Shown here piece after piece: positions 18,930 to 27,173 of a stretch of DNA of 64,000 bases. Position 1 is the first letter of the stretch. The number at the start of each line of letters is the position of its first letter. The notes below the pieces were generated by a model. It was not told where the DNA came from. It ran no database searches and saw only the letters and a list, made by a program, of their open reading frames with translations. The stretch covers positions 62,001 through 126,000 of the forward strand of contig QCCS01000002.1 of NCBI GenBank assembly GCA_003281185.1, written 5' to 3'. Both the position numbers and the translations under genes were made by a program. Source of the DNA: Prochlorococcus sp. AG-347-M15 (GTDB lineage: Bacteria > Cyanobacteriota > Cyanobacteriia > PCC-6307 > Cyanobiaceae).

Positions 18930-20426
18930 TTATGGATGGAAACCAAAAATGGAATTATTTCTGTTTTTAATTTCTTTTATGAAGGTACTATAATTTTCAG
19001 AGACTGATAGTTCTGGATAAATTAAGTCATTTATTTTTTTCTGAAGATTATGCTTATCGTTTAAAAATAAAACAGATTTTTCTAGAACCTCAACCATAAT
19101 TGAAACCGCAGTACTTGCTCCCGGAGAGGCTCCCAACAAAGCAGATAATGATCCATCAGATGAATTTACAATCTCAGTTCCAAATTTCAAAGAACCACCA
19201 CCTTCAGTTTTTTTAATTATTTGGACTCTTTGACCAGCATTCTTTAAATACCAATCAGAAGGATTAGCTGATGGCATCATATTCTTTAAATTCTCAACTC
19301 TTGAGTTATGGTTCTTTAATGACTGTGATATTAGGTAATTAATTAAATCGTTGTTCTTGAAACCAACGTCTAACATAGAAAAAATATTGTTCTTTTTAAT
19401 TGAACTAAATAAGTCAAAGTATGAACTTTGTTTTAGAAATTTCGTTGTAAATCCAGCAAAAGGCCCATATAAAAGAAGTTTTTTATTATCAATCCATCTT
19501 GTGTCCAAATGAGGCACAGACATTGGTGGCGATCCAATATCGGCTTTGCCATAAACTTTTGAGTTATGTTTTTCTGTTAAATCTTTTTTCTCGCAAATAA
19601 GCCATTTCCCACTAACAGGAAATCCACCATAACTTTTTGCTTCTGGAATTTTTGATTTTTGTAAATAATTAATTGTTTTTCCACCGGCACCAAGAAAAAC
19701 GTAGCCGGTTCTAATTGAAGTTTTTCTACCTTCAGAACTGATTTCTAGTTCCCATTGTTTTTTATCAATTTTCCTTAAATCTACTAATTCTGTTTTGTAT
19801 CTAATTTCAACATTTTTGTTTAAGGAAACTAATGACAAATACTCTTTAGTTAAAGCCTCAAAATTAATATCAGTTCCTCTACCTATTCTGGTAGCAGCAA
19901 TTTGAGTAGATGGATTTCTATCTTTTGTTATTAGAGGAGCCCATGATGAAATTTCATCAAAAGATGTAGAAAATTCCATATCGATAAATTCAGGATTTTC
20001 GGTCATTTTCTTAAATCTTTTTTTTAAAAAAGAAATATTATCCTTACCAGACACAAAGCTAATGTGAGGAATAAATTTGAGAAACTTCTTAATATCAATT
20101 TTCCCTGCTTCATACAATGAGGCCCATAAAGACATGGATGTTTCAAAAGAACGATTTATTGAGAGCGCTTTATCTATTTTTAGATTTCCTTTTTCATCTA
20201 AAGGGGTGTAGTTTAATTCGCAATTAGCCGCATGTCCTGTACCTGCATTATTAAAAGCGCCAGTACTTTCACTTCCTGGAGCATTTAATTTTTCTATGAT
20301 AAAAATTTTTATATCTGGTAAAACTTCTGAAATTAGGAGGGCCAAAGTACTACTCATTATCCCTGCTCCTACTAAGACTGCATCAAAGTAGCTATTGTCA
20401 TTAGTGGGATTTTTAGATGAAGTCAC
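18930..20426 (-). CDS. mqo: Malate:quinone oxidoreductase
   Basis: FAD-dependent membrane-peripheral enzyme that oxidises malate to oxaloacetate and passes electrons to the quinone pool. The 498-residue protein has the N-terminal dinucleotide motif [15 protein letters not shown], the Mqo segment [15 protein letters not shown], and the C-terminal FAD-binding region [15 protein letters not shown]. Length matches the family. Monocistronic by appearance; nfu is divergent from it. Confidence 0.95.
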   Translation of the reverse strand: MTSSKNPTNDNSYFDAVLVGAGIMSSTLALLISEVLPDIKIFIIEKLNAPGSESTGAFNNAGTGHAANCELNYTPLDEKGNLKIDKALSINRSFETSMSLWASLYEAGKIDIKKFLKFIPHISFVSGKDNISFLKKRFKKMTENPEFIDMEFSTSFDEISSWAPLITKDRNPSTQIAATRIGRGTDINFEALTKEYLSLVSLNKNVEIRYKTELVDLRKIDKKQWELEISSEGRKTSIRTGYVFLGAGGKTINYLQKSKIPEAKSYGGFPVSGKWLICEKKDLTEKHNSKVYGKADIGSPPMSVPHLDTRWIDNKKLLLYGPFAGFTTKFLKQSSYFDLFSSIKKNNIFSMLDVGFKNNDLINYLISQSLKNHNSRVENLKNMMPSANPSDWYLKNAGQRVQIIKKTEGGGSLKFGTEIVNSSDGSLSALLGASPGASTAVSIMVEVLEKSVLFLNDKHNLQKKINDLIYPELSVSENYSTFIKEIKNRNNSIFGFHP

Positions 20427-20496
20427 AACAGAAAATTATCTTTTTTGCAATTAATCAGATTTCTTTCTAGGCTTATTATAAAGTTAATCCAAAATT

Positions 20497-20742
20497 ATGA
20501 GTACTGAAACACTCTCACTGACAAACGAAAATGTAGAAAAAGTCCTTGACGAGCTAAGACCTTTTTTAATTTCTGATGGAGGCAATGTAGAGATTGCAGA
20601 AATAGATGGTCCAATTGTCAAAGTCAGACTTCAAGGAGCATGTGGTAGTTGCCCAAGTAGCACTATGACTCTCAAAATGGGTATTGAAAGAAAGTTAAAA
20701 GAAATGATTCCTGAAATAAGCGAAGTTGTCCAGGTTTTATAA
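20497..20742 (+). CDS. nfu: NifU-like (NFU) iron-sulfur scaffold protein
   Basis: An 81-residue stand-alone NFU domain that holds and delivers a 4Fe-4S cluster, in cyanobacteria chiefly for photosystem I. It has DGGNVE in the first half and the CGSCPSS cysteine motif near residue 51. Length is typical of the cyanobacterial protein. The start is a good ATG 70 bases from the divergent mqo start. Confidence 0.95.
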   Translation: MSTETLSLTNENVEKVLDELRPFLISDGGNVEIAEIDGPIVKVRLQGACGSCPSSTMTLKMGIERKLKEMIPEISEVVQVL

Positions 20743-20764
20743 AAATTTTTAACTGAAATATATA

Positions 20765-21022
20765 TTATTTAGTTTTTAATTCCTTCAACAAAGATGATTC
20801 CATATCAAGGCAATCAATTGGAAGTCCTTGACCAATAGCTATTAAAAGAGGTGCAAGTATTCCTAAAGTAAAAACTAAATTTGATTGGCTTACATCATAT
20901 TTACTCAAAGTAAAAGTTATCAAATAAATAATTGAAAAATAAGCATGTAGTGAAAAAAATTCTTTTGGCTTTAACACTGGCCACCTTAAAGTATTTCCCA
21001 AGAAATATAAAAAACCTGTCAT
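20765..21022 (-). CDS. Small membrane protein of unknown function (85 aa)
   Basis: An 85-residue protein with two predicted hydrophobic stretches (around residues 27-40 and 48-63) and a charged C-terminal tail (MESSLLKELKTK). It is convergent with nfu and divergent from the riboswitch-controlled DUF4278 gene. I do not recognise the family. Confidence 0.65.
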   Translation of the reverse strand: MTGFLYFLGNTLRWPVLKPKEFFSLHAYFSIIYLITFTLSKYDVSQSNLVFTLGILAPLLIAIGQGLPIDCLDMESSLLKELKTK

Positions 21023-21145
21023 AAATAAATAGTTACATGAAGATTAAACCAAATATAAACATAAACCTTTTTAGAGACTATTTATAAAAAAATTTACCTA
21101 AAATAATTAAAAAAACATTAAATCTTCATTTCTATTTGTAAAAGC

Positions 21146-21175
21146 TAGACATGCAGTTAAAAATACGCTTATAAT
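21146..21175 (+). promoter_or_regulatory. Predicted sigma-70-type promoter of the DUF4278 gene
   Basis: A perfect -10 hexamer TATAAT at 21170-21175 is preceded by TAGACA at 21146-21151 (five of six to TTGACA) with an 18-base spacer. The expected transcription start is about 21182, inside the GTA half of the NtcA-type box. Confidence 0.6.
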
Positions 21176-21181
21176 TATTTG

Positions 21182-21195
21182 GTAGCAATCGCTAC
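21182..21195 (+). promoter_or_regulatory. NtcA-type binding site (GTA-N8-TAC)
   Basis: The sequence GTAGCAATCGCTAC matches the NtcA consensus GTAN8TAC exactly. It sits over or just after the predicted start of transcription, which in cyanobacteria is the position at which NtcA represses rather than activates, as described for the gif genes. It could also fold as a short hairpin followed by TTTTT, so a terminator role is not excluded. Confidence 0.65.
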
Positions 21196-21200
21196 TTTTT

Positions 21201-21256
21201 CGTTCACCCTCATTTGAGGGCGCAGTTCGAGTCATACCATGGAACGGGGGATGGCC
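21201..21256 (+). ncRNA. Glutamine riboswitch, downstream-peptide type
   Basis: The leader begins CGTTCA, which is the conserved start of glutamine (glnA/downstream-peptide) aptamers. P1 pairs CGTTC (21201-21205) with GAACG (21242-21246). P2 is a perfect CCCTC-ATTT-GAGGG hairpin (21207-21220). The junction reads CGCAGTTCGAG. CCAT (21237-21240) can pair with ATGG (21251-21254) as the pseudoknot expected for the downstream-peptide variant. These aptamers are known from Prochlorococcus and marine Synechococcus upstream of short ORFs. The pseudoknot includes candidate AUG codons, so translational control is plausible. Confidence 0.8.
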
Positions 21257-21274
21257 GTGTTGTCACATCGAAAC

Positions 21275-21448
21275 ATGACTACTTTAACTTACAGAGGTAA
21301 AAACTACGTTCAAAACAAAGAAGCTGCTAAAAAGCAACTTGTTGAACTTACCTACAGAAGAAACGTATACACCAATAGAATGGATGACGCTTCTTCAAGT
21401 AATGAAAAAGCAGAATTAAATTACAGAGGTGTTAATTACACTAAATAA
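21275..21448 (+). CDS. DUF4278 protein, PirA-like PII-interacting regulator
   Basis: A 57-residue protein with two copies of the DUF4278 signature (LTYRGKNY at the start, LNYRGVNY at the end) and a basic middle. DUF4278 includes cyanobacterial PirA, which binds the nitrogen signal protein PII and tunes arginine synthesis; assignment to PirA is by family and regulation, not proven. The track start at 21239 lies inside the riboswitch. I prefer ATG 21275 because DUF4278 begins with the TYRG segment; ATG 21251, in the pseudoknot, is possible. A strong terminator follows. Confidence 0.8.
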   Translation: MTTLTYRGKNYVQNKEAAKKQLVELTYRRNVYTNRMDDASSSNEKAELNYRGVNYTK

Positions 21449-21464
21449 TTTAATTAAACAAATT

Positions 21465-21493
21465 AAAAGCCCCTTTTCAGGGGCTTTTTTTTT
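21465..21493 (+). terminator. Rho-independent terminator after the DUF4278 gene
   Basis: A GCCCC/GGGGC stem, extended by A-T pairs, with loop TTTTCA and a following run of nine T residues. It lies 17 bases past the DUF4278 stop and closes the riboswitch-controlled unit. Confidence 0.9.
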
Positions 21494-21525
21494 GGGCTAT
21501 ATTTATCGAGAGTCCTTTAAAAAAT

Positions 21526-22320
21526 ATGTCTGAAAGTTGCTGTAATACAAACACATCTAATAAAGCATCTAATCAATTCGATCATAAAGATGCGATTCAA
21601 GAAAGATATGGTTCAGCCGCACTAGAAAAAGAAAGTTGTCTTTGTACACCAGTTGGGTTTAATCCCGTTTTTCTTGAAGCAATTCCTCAAGAGGTTATAG
21701 AAAGAGATTATGGATGTGGGGATCCAACTAAATATGTACAAAAAAATGATATAGTCTTAGATCTTGGCAGTGGTAGCGGCAAAAATGCTTTTATTTGTGC
21801 CCAAATTGTTGGGAAAGAAGGGAAAGTTATTGGAGTTGATCAGAATCCTGATATGCTTTCTTTATCTAGATCAGCCTCTAAAGAAGTTACAAAAAATATA
21901 GGTTTCAACAATACAGAATTTCTAGAAGGTTCAATTGAAAAACTTGATGAATTAGATAAAGATTTAAGTCCATTAATCGCCGACAAATCAGTTGATATTA
22001 TTTTAAGTAATTGCGTTTTAAACTTGGTAAGTCCAGAATCTAGAAATAACCTTCTAAGAAATATAAAAAGAGTTTTAAACGATAATGGAAGAATTGCAAT
22101 TAGCGATATTGTCTCTAACAAAAAAGTTCCTTTAAGATTGCAAAATGATCATGATCTATGGACAGGATGTATTAGTGGAGCATGGTATGAACCAGACTTT
22201 ATAAGTGACTTTAAAGAACTAGGATTTAAAAATTTAGAATTTGCAGAAAGGAGTGCTGAACCTTGGAAAGTAATTGAGGATATAGAATTTAGAACTGTAA
22301 CTTTAGTAGGCAATATTTAA
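21526..22320 (+). CDS. arsM: Arsenite methyltransferase-like protein (ArsM type)
   Basis: SAM-dependent methyltransferase of 264 residues. The SAM site is VLDLGSGSGKNAF near residue 84. Cysteines lie where ArsM enzymes bind As(III): the YGCGDPT cysteine ahead of the SAM motif, the cysteine in LSNCVLNL and the one in TGCISGAWY. It is shorter than algal ArsM and lacks the C-terminal domain. The N-terminus has a CC pair and further cysteines (ESCLC). Arsenic as substrate is inferred from these residues; a methyltransferase with another substrate is possible. Confidence 0.75.
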   Translation: MSESCCNTNTSNKASNQFDHKDAIQERYGSAALEKESCLCTPVGFNPVFLEAIPQEVIERDYGCGDPTKYVQKNDIVLDLGSGSGKNAFICAQIVGKEGKVIGVDQNPDMLSLSRSASKEVTKNIGFNNTEFLEGSIEKLDELDKDLSPLIADKSVDIILSNCVLNLVSPESRNNLLRNIKRVLNDNGRIAISDIVSNKKVPLRLQNDHDLWTGCISGAWYEPDFISDFKELGFKNLEFAERSAEPWKVIEDIEFRTVTLVGNI

Positions 22321-22356
22321 AAAATTCAAGAGTTTAAAAATATAACTTTAATTTCC

Positions 22357-23580
22357 ATGAGAAATAATCTAAGAGATCAAATACCAGCATTAAAAAATAA
22401 GTATTATTTCAACTATGGAGGTCAAGGACCATTACCAAAATCTTCTTTAGAAGCAATAGTTAAAACGTGGGAAATTATCCAAGATTTAGGACCATTTACT
22501 AATAATATGTGGCCTTTTATTTACAAAGAAATATTGACCACAAAAAGGATCATTGCGCAAAAATTAGGTGTAAATTCAAAGAATGTAGCTTTAACCGAGA
22601 ATATCTCTTCCGGTATGATTTTGCCCTTTTGGGGAATAAAAGTAGAAGAGGGAGAAGAGCTGTTAATAAGTGACTGTGAACATCCTGGAGTAGTGGCTGC
22701 AAGTCGAGAATTTTGTAGAAGAAATAAATTAATATTCAAAATTTTGCCGATCCAAAAAATTAAAAATCTAAACGACGAAAATATAATTTTAGAGATTTTG
22801 AAAAATCTAAATAGTAAGACTAAGATACTAATTATTTCTCATATCTTATGGAACTTTGGATATAAAATTCCTTTAAAACAAATTTCTATCGAATTAAAAA
22901 ATAATCGAGCAGATTCTTATTTACTTGTTGATGGTGCTCAAACCTTTGGGCACATAAATATTGAAAAAGAAGTTTTTTATTCTGATTTATATTCAATAAC
23001 TTCTCATAAATGGGCATGCGGACCAGAAGGACTTGGAGCCATTTATGTCTCAGATAGATTTATTCATAAAACAGATCCAACAATAATTGGTTGGAAATCA
23101 TTAAAAAAAGAACAAGGCATTTATGAGCCTTCAGATAATCTTTTTCATGATGATGCAAGGAAGTTTGAAGTAGCTACATCTTGCATTCCTTTACTTGCAG
23201 GGCTTCGTAATTCTATAGATCTTTTGGATAAAGACTGCGATGAAAAAGAAAAAAGCGAAAATATCAAAAGATTAAGTGAGAAACTTTGGGATGAATTAAA
23301 TCAATTAAAGGGTGTTGAATTAGTTTTAGAAAAAAAGTACTTAAATGGGATAGTTAGTTTTAATATCGAAAATATTAAAGATAAGGATAAATTTGTAAAT
23401 AAACTTGGAGAAAAGAAAATTTGGATTAGAGTTTTAGAAGATCCAAAATGGTTTAGAGCATGCGTACATCAAATGACTACAGAAGCTGAAATTAATTTAC
23501 TTTCTGAAGAAATTAAAAATTACCAGGGTATTTCTGAGCTATCCCAAGCAATAAATTTTCCAGTAGATTCCGGGGATTGA
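22357..23580 (+). CDS. Class V aminotransferase family protein
   Basis: PLP-dependent enzyme of the class V (cysteine desulfurase/isopenicillin epimerase-like) fold, 407 residues. The PLP-binding aspartate lies in VDGAQTFGH and the Schiff-base lysine in TSHKWACGPEGLG. A desulfurase-type active cysteine loop is not evident, so an aminotransferase, lyase or epimerase role is as likely; substrate unknown. Its last 61 bases overlap, tail to tail, with the SDR gene on the other strand. Confidence 0.85.
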   Translation: MRNNLRDQIPALKNKYYFNYGGQGPLPKSSLEAIVKTWEIIQDLGPFTNNMWPFIYKEILTTKRIIAQKLGVNSKNVALTENISSGMILPFWGIKVEEGEELLISDCEHPGVVAASREFCRRNKLIFKILPIQKIKNLNDENIILEILKNLNSKTKILIISHILWNFGYKIPLKQISIELKNNRADSYLLVDGAQTFGHINIEKEVFYSDLYSITSHKWACGPEGLGAIYVSDRFIHKTDPTIIGWKSLKKEQGIYEPSDNLFHDDARKFEVATSCIPLLAGLRNSIDLLDKDCDEKEKSENIKRLSEKLWDELNQLKGVELVLEKKYLNGIVSFNIENIKDKDKFVNKLGEKKIWIRVLEDPKWFRACVHQMTTEAEINLLSEEIKNYQGISELSQAINFPVDSGD

Positions 23581-24224
23581 TTTTTAATAATATTGATCAA
23601 AAATTGGGAGGATTTTTGTTTACTAAATAATTTATGTTCTGGAACAAATTTATGAAAAGGTCTAGATAAATCAGTATCTACTGTTCCTGGATGAAGCAAT
23701 GTGATAGTAGCCTTTGGGAAACGTCTAGCCCATTCAATACTTAAAGATTTAAAAAACTGATTTTGCGCAGATTTTGCAGCTCTATATGAATACCAACCTC
23801 CAGTTTGATTATCTCCAATGCTACCAACTCTTGCACTTATACTTGCAAAATTAAAATCCAAATCTTTTGGTATAAATTCTTCAATCGCTTTAGCTAATAA
23901 AATAGGAGAAAAGGCGTTTATTGAAAAACTTTCCATCATATTTTTTTTATCAAGATGTTGTAATCTTTTTTCTGGTTGAAGAGAATCACTATGAAGTCTA
24001 CCTGTAGCATTAACAACTAGCCTTAATTTTGAAGGCTGATTTGATATTTTATTTTTCAACTGCAACAGGGATTGAGAATCCTCTATATCTAATTCCCAAA
24101 AAGAATTAAATTCACTTTTTCTTCCGCACAAAACAACTTCTAAATCTTTTTCACTTTTACTCAGATCTTTAGCTATTTGGGTTCCAATCCCACCTGCGCC
24201 TACAACTAAAGCTAAGCCTTTCAT
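23520..24224 (-). CDS. Short-chain dehydrogenase/reductase
   Basis: A 234-residue SDR. The cofactor motif is VGAGGIGTQIA at the N-terminus, the catalytic tyrosine and lysine are in YSYRAAKSAQNQF, and the following HPGTVDTDLS segment is typical of C-factor-like SDRs. Substrate unknown. The 3' end overlaps the convergent aminotransferase by 61 bases. Confidence 0.88.
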   Translation of the reverse strand: MKGLALVVGAGGIGTQIAKDLSKSEKDLEVVLCGRKSEFNSFWELDIEDSQSLLQLKNKISNQPSKLRLVVNATGRLHSDSLQPEKRLQHLDKKNMMESFSINAFSPILLAKAIEEFIPKDLDFNFASISARVGSIGDNQTGGWYSYRAAKSAQNQFFKSLSIEWARRFPKATITLLHPGTVDTDLSRPFHKFVPEHKLFSKQKSSQFLINIIKNQSPESTGKFIAWDSSEIPW

Positions 24225-24305
24225 TTTATTAAAAATAACTCAATCAATTCTAAGAAACTTTTCTTGTGATTTGCGTAAAGATCTTTCTTATTTGATTAGG
24301 AAATT

Positions 24306-25841
24306 TTATTCAGATTTTCTTTTTTCTTTTAATAATTTATAAGCTATTTTTCTATCATCAAAATTAATAACTTTATCATTGAGAATTTGGTAGTCTTCAT
24401 GTCCTTTTCCTGCAATTAAAACAATATCTTCTTTATTGGCAAATTTAATAGATTTATTTATTGCTTTAAATCTATCAATCTCAATTGTTATTTTTTCTCT
24501 TTTTTTTATACCCATCAAAATATCATTTACTATCTTCTGGGGTTCTTCTGATCTTGGATTATCTGAAGTTATAAAAAGTTGATCAGAAAACTCTTCAGCT
24601 ATTGATCCCATTAAAGGCCTTTTACCAAGATCTCGATCTCCTCCACAGCCAAAAACAGTAATGAGTTTTCCCTTACAAAGTTTTTTAATTGATTGCAAAA
24701 CTTTTTTCAATCCATCAGGCGTGTGGGCATAATCAACAATTACTGTTGGAAGTGATCTTGAAACGTAATCATTATCAATTTCTATTTTCTCCATTCGCCC
24801 AGGAGCGCCAGGGAAAGATCGTATTAATTTTGATAGATCTTTTAAAGAAAAATTAAGTTTATACAAAATTGTTATTGCTTGAATCGCATTCATTAAATTA
24901 AATTCTCCAACAAGTGGAACAAAAAGTTGAATTTTTTCCTTTGGTGTATGAAAAATGCAGGTTGAGCCATTTTCAGTAAATTTTTTATCTGTTACGAAAA
25001 AAAAATCATGATTTTTAAATTCACTTTCAGTAATCTTTGTAGACACTAATGAAGATCTTTTTTCAAGATCAGACGATAATTTAGATATCCAAGGGTCATC
25101 GTGATTTAATACAGAAATTCCATACTTTTCTATTAAATAAGGTGGGAAAAACAATTTTCTTTTTGTTTGAAAATAAGATTCCATATCTGAGTGATAATCA
25201 AGATGATCTTGAGTTAAATTAGTAAAAATAGCAGCCTCAAATTCGCATCCTGATATCCTCTTTTGAGCAATAGAATGAGAACTTACCTCTAATATCGCGA
25301 ATTCAGATTCTGCCTCAACAGCAGCATTTAATTTCTTTTGAAGTTTATCGGCGAAATCAGTTGTATGAGAAGCCACTTCTGAGAAGCCAGGCCATCTATT
25401 AAACAAGGTCCCAAATAATGCAGTTTTTTTACCTAATTTTTTTAAAAGATATTCCAATAAGAAAGTAATTGTCGTTTTTCCATTTGTACCAGTAACACCA
25501 ATAAGTTTAAGTTTTCTAGAAGGCCTATTCCAAAACTCAGCGATAATTTGACCAAAAAAATAATCTAAATTATCCTCAATAACCAAAATCCTTTCTCGAT
25601 CAATTGATCCAATTTTCTCTTTTGCAGCAGACCCAATAATGGCAGCCTCCGCGCCATTTTCAATTGCCTCATTACAAAACTTTCCTCCATCAACATTTAA
25701 ACCAGGCATTCCTAAAAATAAAGTTCCTTTTTGTACTTCTTTAGAGTTAAAAGAAATATTATTGATTTCATGATCTATTAACTCTAATGAAGGAATAATT
25801 CCTACCAAATCTAAAAGTTTATGTAATTTTATAGATCTCAT
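24306..25841 (-). CDS. murE: UDP-N-acetylmuramoyl-L-alanyl-D-glutamate--2,6-diaminopimelate ligase
   Basis: Adds meso-diaminopimelate to the peptidoglycan precursor. The 511-residue protein has the Mur ligase P-loop GVTGTNGKTT near residue 115, the central domain, the YAHTPDGL segment and the substrate-selecting motif DNPRSEEP, which marks meso-diaminopimelate specificity. Length is normal. The glutaredoxin-like gene and yidD lie upstream on the same strand. Confidence 0.96.
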   Translation of the reverse strand: MRSIKLHKLLDLVGIIPSLELIDHEINNISFNSKEVQKGTLFLGMPGLNVDGGKFCNEAIENGAEAAIIGSAAKEKIGSIDRERILVIEDNLDYFFGQIIAEFWNRPSRKLKLIGVTGTNGKTTITFLLEYLLKKLGKKTALFGTLFNRWPGFSEVASHTTDFADKLQKKLNAAVEAESEFAILEVSSHSIAQKRISGCEFEAAIFTNLTQDHLDYHSDMESYFQTKRKLFFPPYLIEKYGISVLNHDDPWISKLSSDLEKRSSLVSTKITESEFKNHDFFFVTDKKFTENGSTCIFHTPKEKIQLFVPLVGEFNLMNAIQAITILYKLNFSLKDLSKLIRSFPGAPGRMEKIEIDNDYVSRSLPTVIVDYAHTPDGLKKVLQSIKKLCKGKLITVFGCGGDRDLGKRPLMGSIAEEFSDQLFITSDNPRSEEPQKIVNDILMGIKKREKITIEIDRFKAINKSIKFANKEDIVLIAGKGHEDYQILNDKVINFDDRKIAYKLLKEKRKSE

Positions 25842-25849
25842 ATAAAAAA

Positions 25850-26152
25850 TTATTTCTCCAGAATGGCACTAATATTTTTTTGAAACCAATTCTTTAATTG
25901 ATCATCTTTTAATCTTGGAGAAATGCGAGGCAATTCTATGATCTCCTCGAACCTAATTCTTTCAACAGCAATAACAGGAACTTCATAATCATATTTTTTA
26001 TATTTATGTTTATATAAATCGACCCTATCAATATCAATTTCTTTAAGCTCCTCTAGATTAGGTAATAACTCATAAAGATTTATTTTTGCAAGTTTGTTTT
26101 TTAATGAATCACAAAGGCAACATCCCTGCCTAACAAAAATAAATATTTTCAT
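25850..26152 (-). CDS. Glutaredoxin-like protein (DUF836)
   Basis: A 100-residue thioredoxin-fold protein with RQGCCLCDSL at the N-terminus, giving a CxxC active site preceded by an additional Cys. The strand YEVPVIAVERIRF supplies the cis-proline typical of the fold. It lies four bases after yidD and eight before murE in the same direction. A thiol redox role is likely; the partner is unknown. Confidence 0.8.
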   Translation of the reverse strand: MKIFIFVRQGCCLCDSLKNKLAKINLYELLPNLEELKEIDIDRVDLYKHKYKKYDYEVPVIAVERIRFEEIIELPRISPRLKDDQLKNWFQKNISAILEK

Positions 26153-26156
26153 TCAT

Positions 26157-26393
26157 TTAGTCAGGCACAGGGTCACATCCACAGGGAGTTAAAGGATGAC
26201 ATCTACTTAATCTTTTTAAAGTTAACCACCCTCCCTTCCAAGGACCATGTCTAGTAATTGCCTCATATCCATAAGAGCTGCAACTTGGAATAAATCTGCA
26301 TCTTGGTCCAAAAAAAGGAGAAAACCACTTTTGATAAAACGAAATCATAAAAAGAAGTATAGAAGTAATTGATTTATTAATAGTTTTGAACAC
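26157..26393 (-). CDS. yidD: Membrane protein insertion efficiency factor YidD
   Basis: A 78-residue member of the YidD family, which assists YidC in inserting membrane proteins. The conserved pattern [15 protein letters not shown] and the later [20 protein letters not shown] are both intact, with the three conserved cysteines. The N-terminus is amphipathic and membrane-associated. It is the first gene of the yidD, DUF836, murE group and is divergent from rpsD. Confidence 0.92.
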   Translation of the reverse strand: MFKTINKSITSILLFMISFYQKWFSPFFGPRCRFIPSCSSYGYEAITRHGPWKGGWLTLKRLSRCHPLTPCGCDPVPD

Positions 26394-26488
26394 TTTAATG
26401 ATGTAAAATAATAATTCCAGTAGTAATTAGTTTAATTGAATTTAATCAATTATCCAATTTATTGCAATTTTCTATTTAATTTAAAATT

Positions 26489-27097
26489 ATGTCAAGATAC
26501 CGCGGCCCCAGATTAAGGGTTACGCGTCGCTTGGGAGAACTACCAGGTCTCACCAGGAAAGCTTCAAAGAAGTCTAATCCTCCAGGTCAGCACGGCCAAG
26601 CCCGTCGCAAGCGATCAGAATATGCAATTCGTCTAGAAGAAAAGCAGAAACTTAGGTTTAATTATGGAGTTTCTGAAAAACAACTAGTACGTTATGTAAA
26701 AAAAGCTAGAGCTCAAGAAGGATCTACAGGTACTAACCTACTAAGACTTTTAGAAAACAGACTTGATAATGTTTGTTTTAGATTAGGTTTTGGAGGTACC
26801 ATTCCAGGCTCAAGACAATTAGTAAATCATGGCCATGTAACCGTTAATGGGAAGGTTCTTGATATTGCTGGTTATCAATGCAAATCAGGCGATGTAATCG
26901 GAATTAAAGAAAACAAAGCAAGCAAAAAACTTGTAGAAGGTAATATAGAATTCCCTGGCTTAGCAAATGTCCCGCCTCATCTTGATTTAGACAAGCCTAA
27001 ATTAACGGGAAAAATAAATGGGAAATGCGATAGAGAGTGGGTGGCTCTTGAAATAAACGAACTACTAGTTGTTGAATATTATTCAAGAAAAGTTTAA
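26489..27097 (+). CDS. rpsD: 30S ribosomal protein S4
   Basis: A 202-residue primary 16S rRNA-binding protein of the small subunit. The N-terminal [16 protein letters not shown], the [22 protein letters not shown] segment and the S4 RNA-binding domain ([11 protein letters not shown], then [15 protein letters not shown]) are all present. A stable stem-loop follows the stop codon. Confidence 0.98.
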   Translation: MSRYRGPRLRVTRRLGELPGLTRKASKKSNPPGQHGQARRKRSEYAIRLEEKQKLRFNYGVSEKQLVRYVKKARAQEGSTGTNLLRLLENRLDNVCFRLGFGGTIPGSRQLVNHGHVTVNGKVLDIAGYQCKSGDVIGIKENKASKKLVEGNIEFPGLANVPPHLDLDKPKLTGKINGKCDREWVALEINELLVVEYYSRKV

Positions 27098-27118
27098 TAC
27101 TACTTTTCTTTGGATTAT

Positions 27119-27151
27119 TAAATCTCTCATTTTTTAAAAGAGAGATTTAAT
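27119..27151 (+). terminator. Stem-loop terminator after rpsD
   Basis: An 11-bp perfect inverted repeat (TTAAATCTCTC and GAGAGATTTAA) around an A/T loop, 21 bases past the rpsD stop. It is followed by T-rich but interrupted sequence, so termination efficiency is uncertain. Confidence 0.65.
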
Positions 27152-27173
27152 TTAATTCTTATTTTTAAAAATA

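Noticed and set aside
21182-21200. GTAGC-AATC-GCTAC-TTTTT read as a transcription terminator
   Set aside because: Possible, but it matches GTA-N8-TAC exactly and sits at the predicted transcription start of the riboswitch transcript, so an NtcA site explains it better; no gene ends just before it on the plus strand.
21239-21274. N-terminal extension of the DUF4278 ORF (MERGMAVLSHRN)
   Set aside because: This stretch overlaps the glutamine aptamer's P1 and pseudoknot, and the family begins at the TYRG segment.
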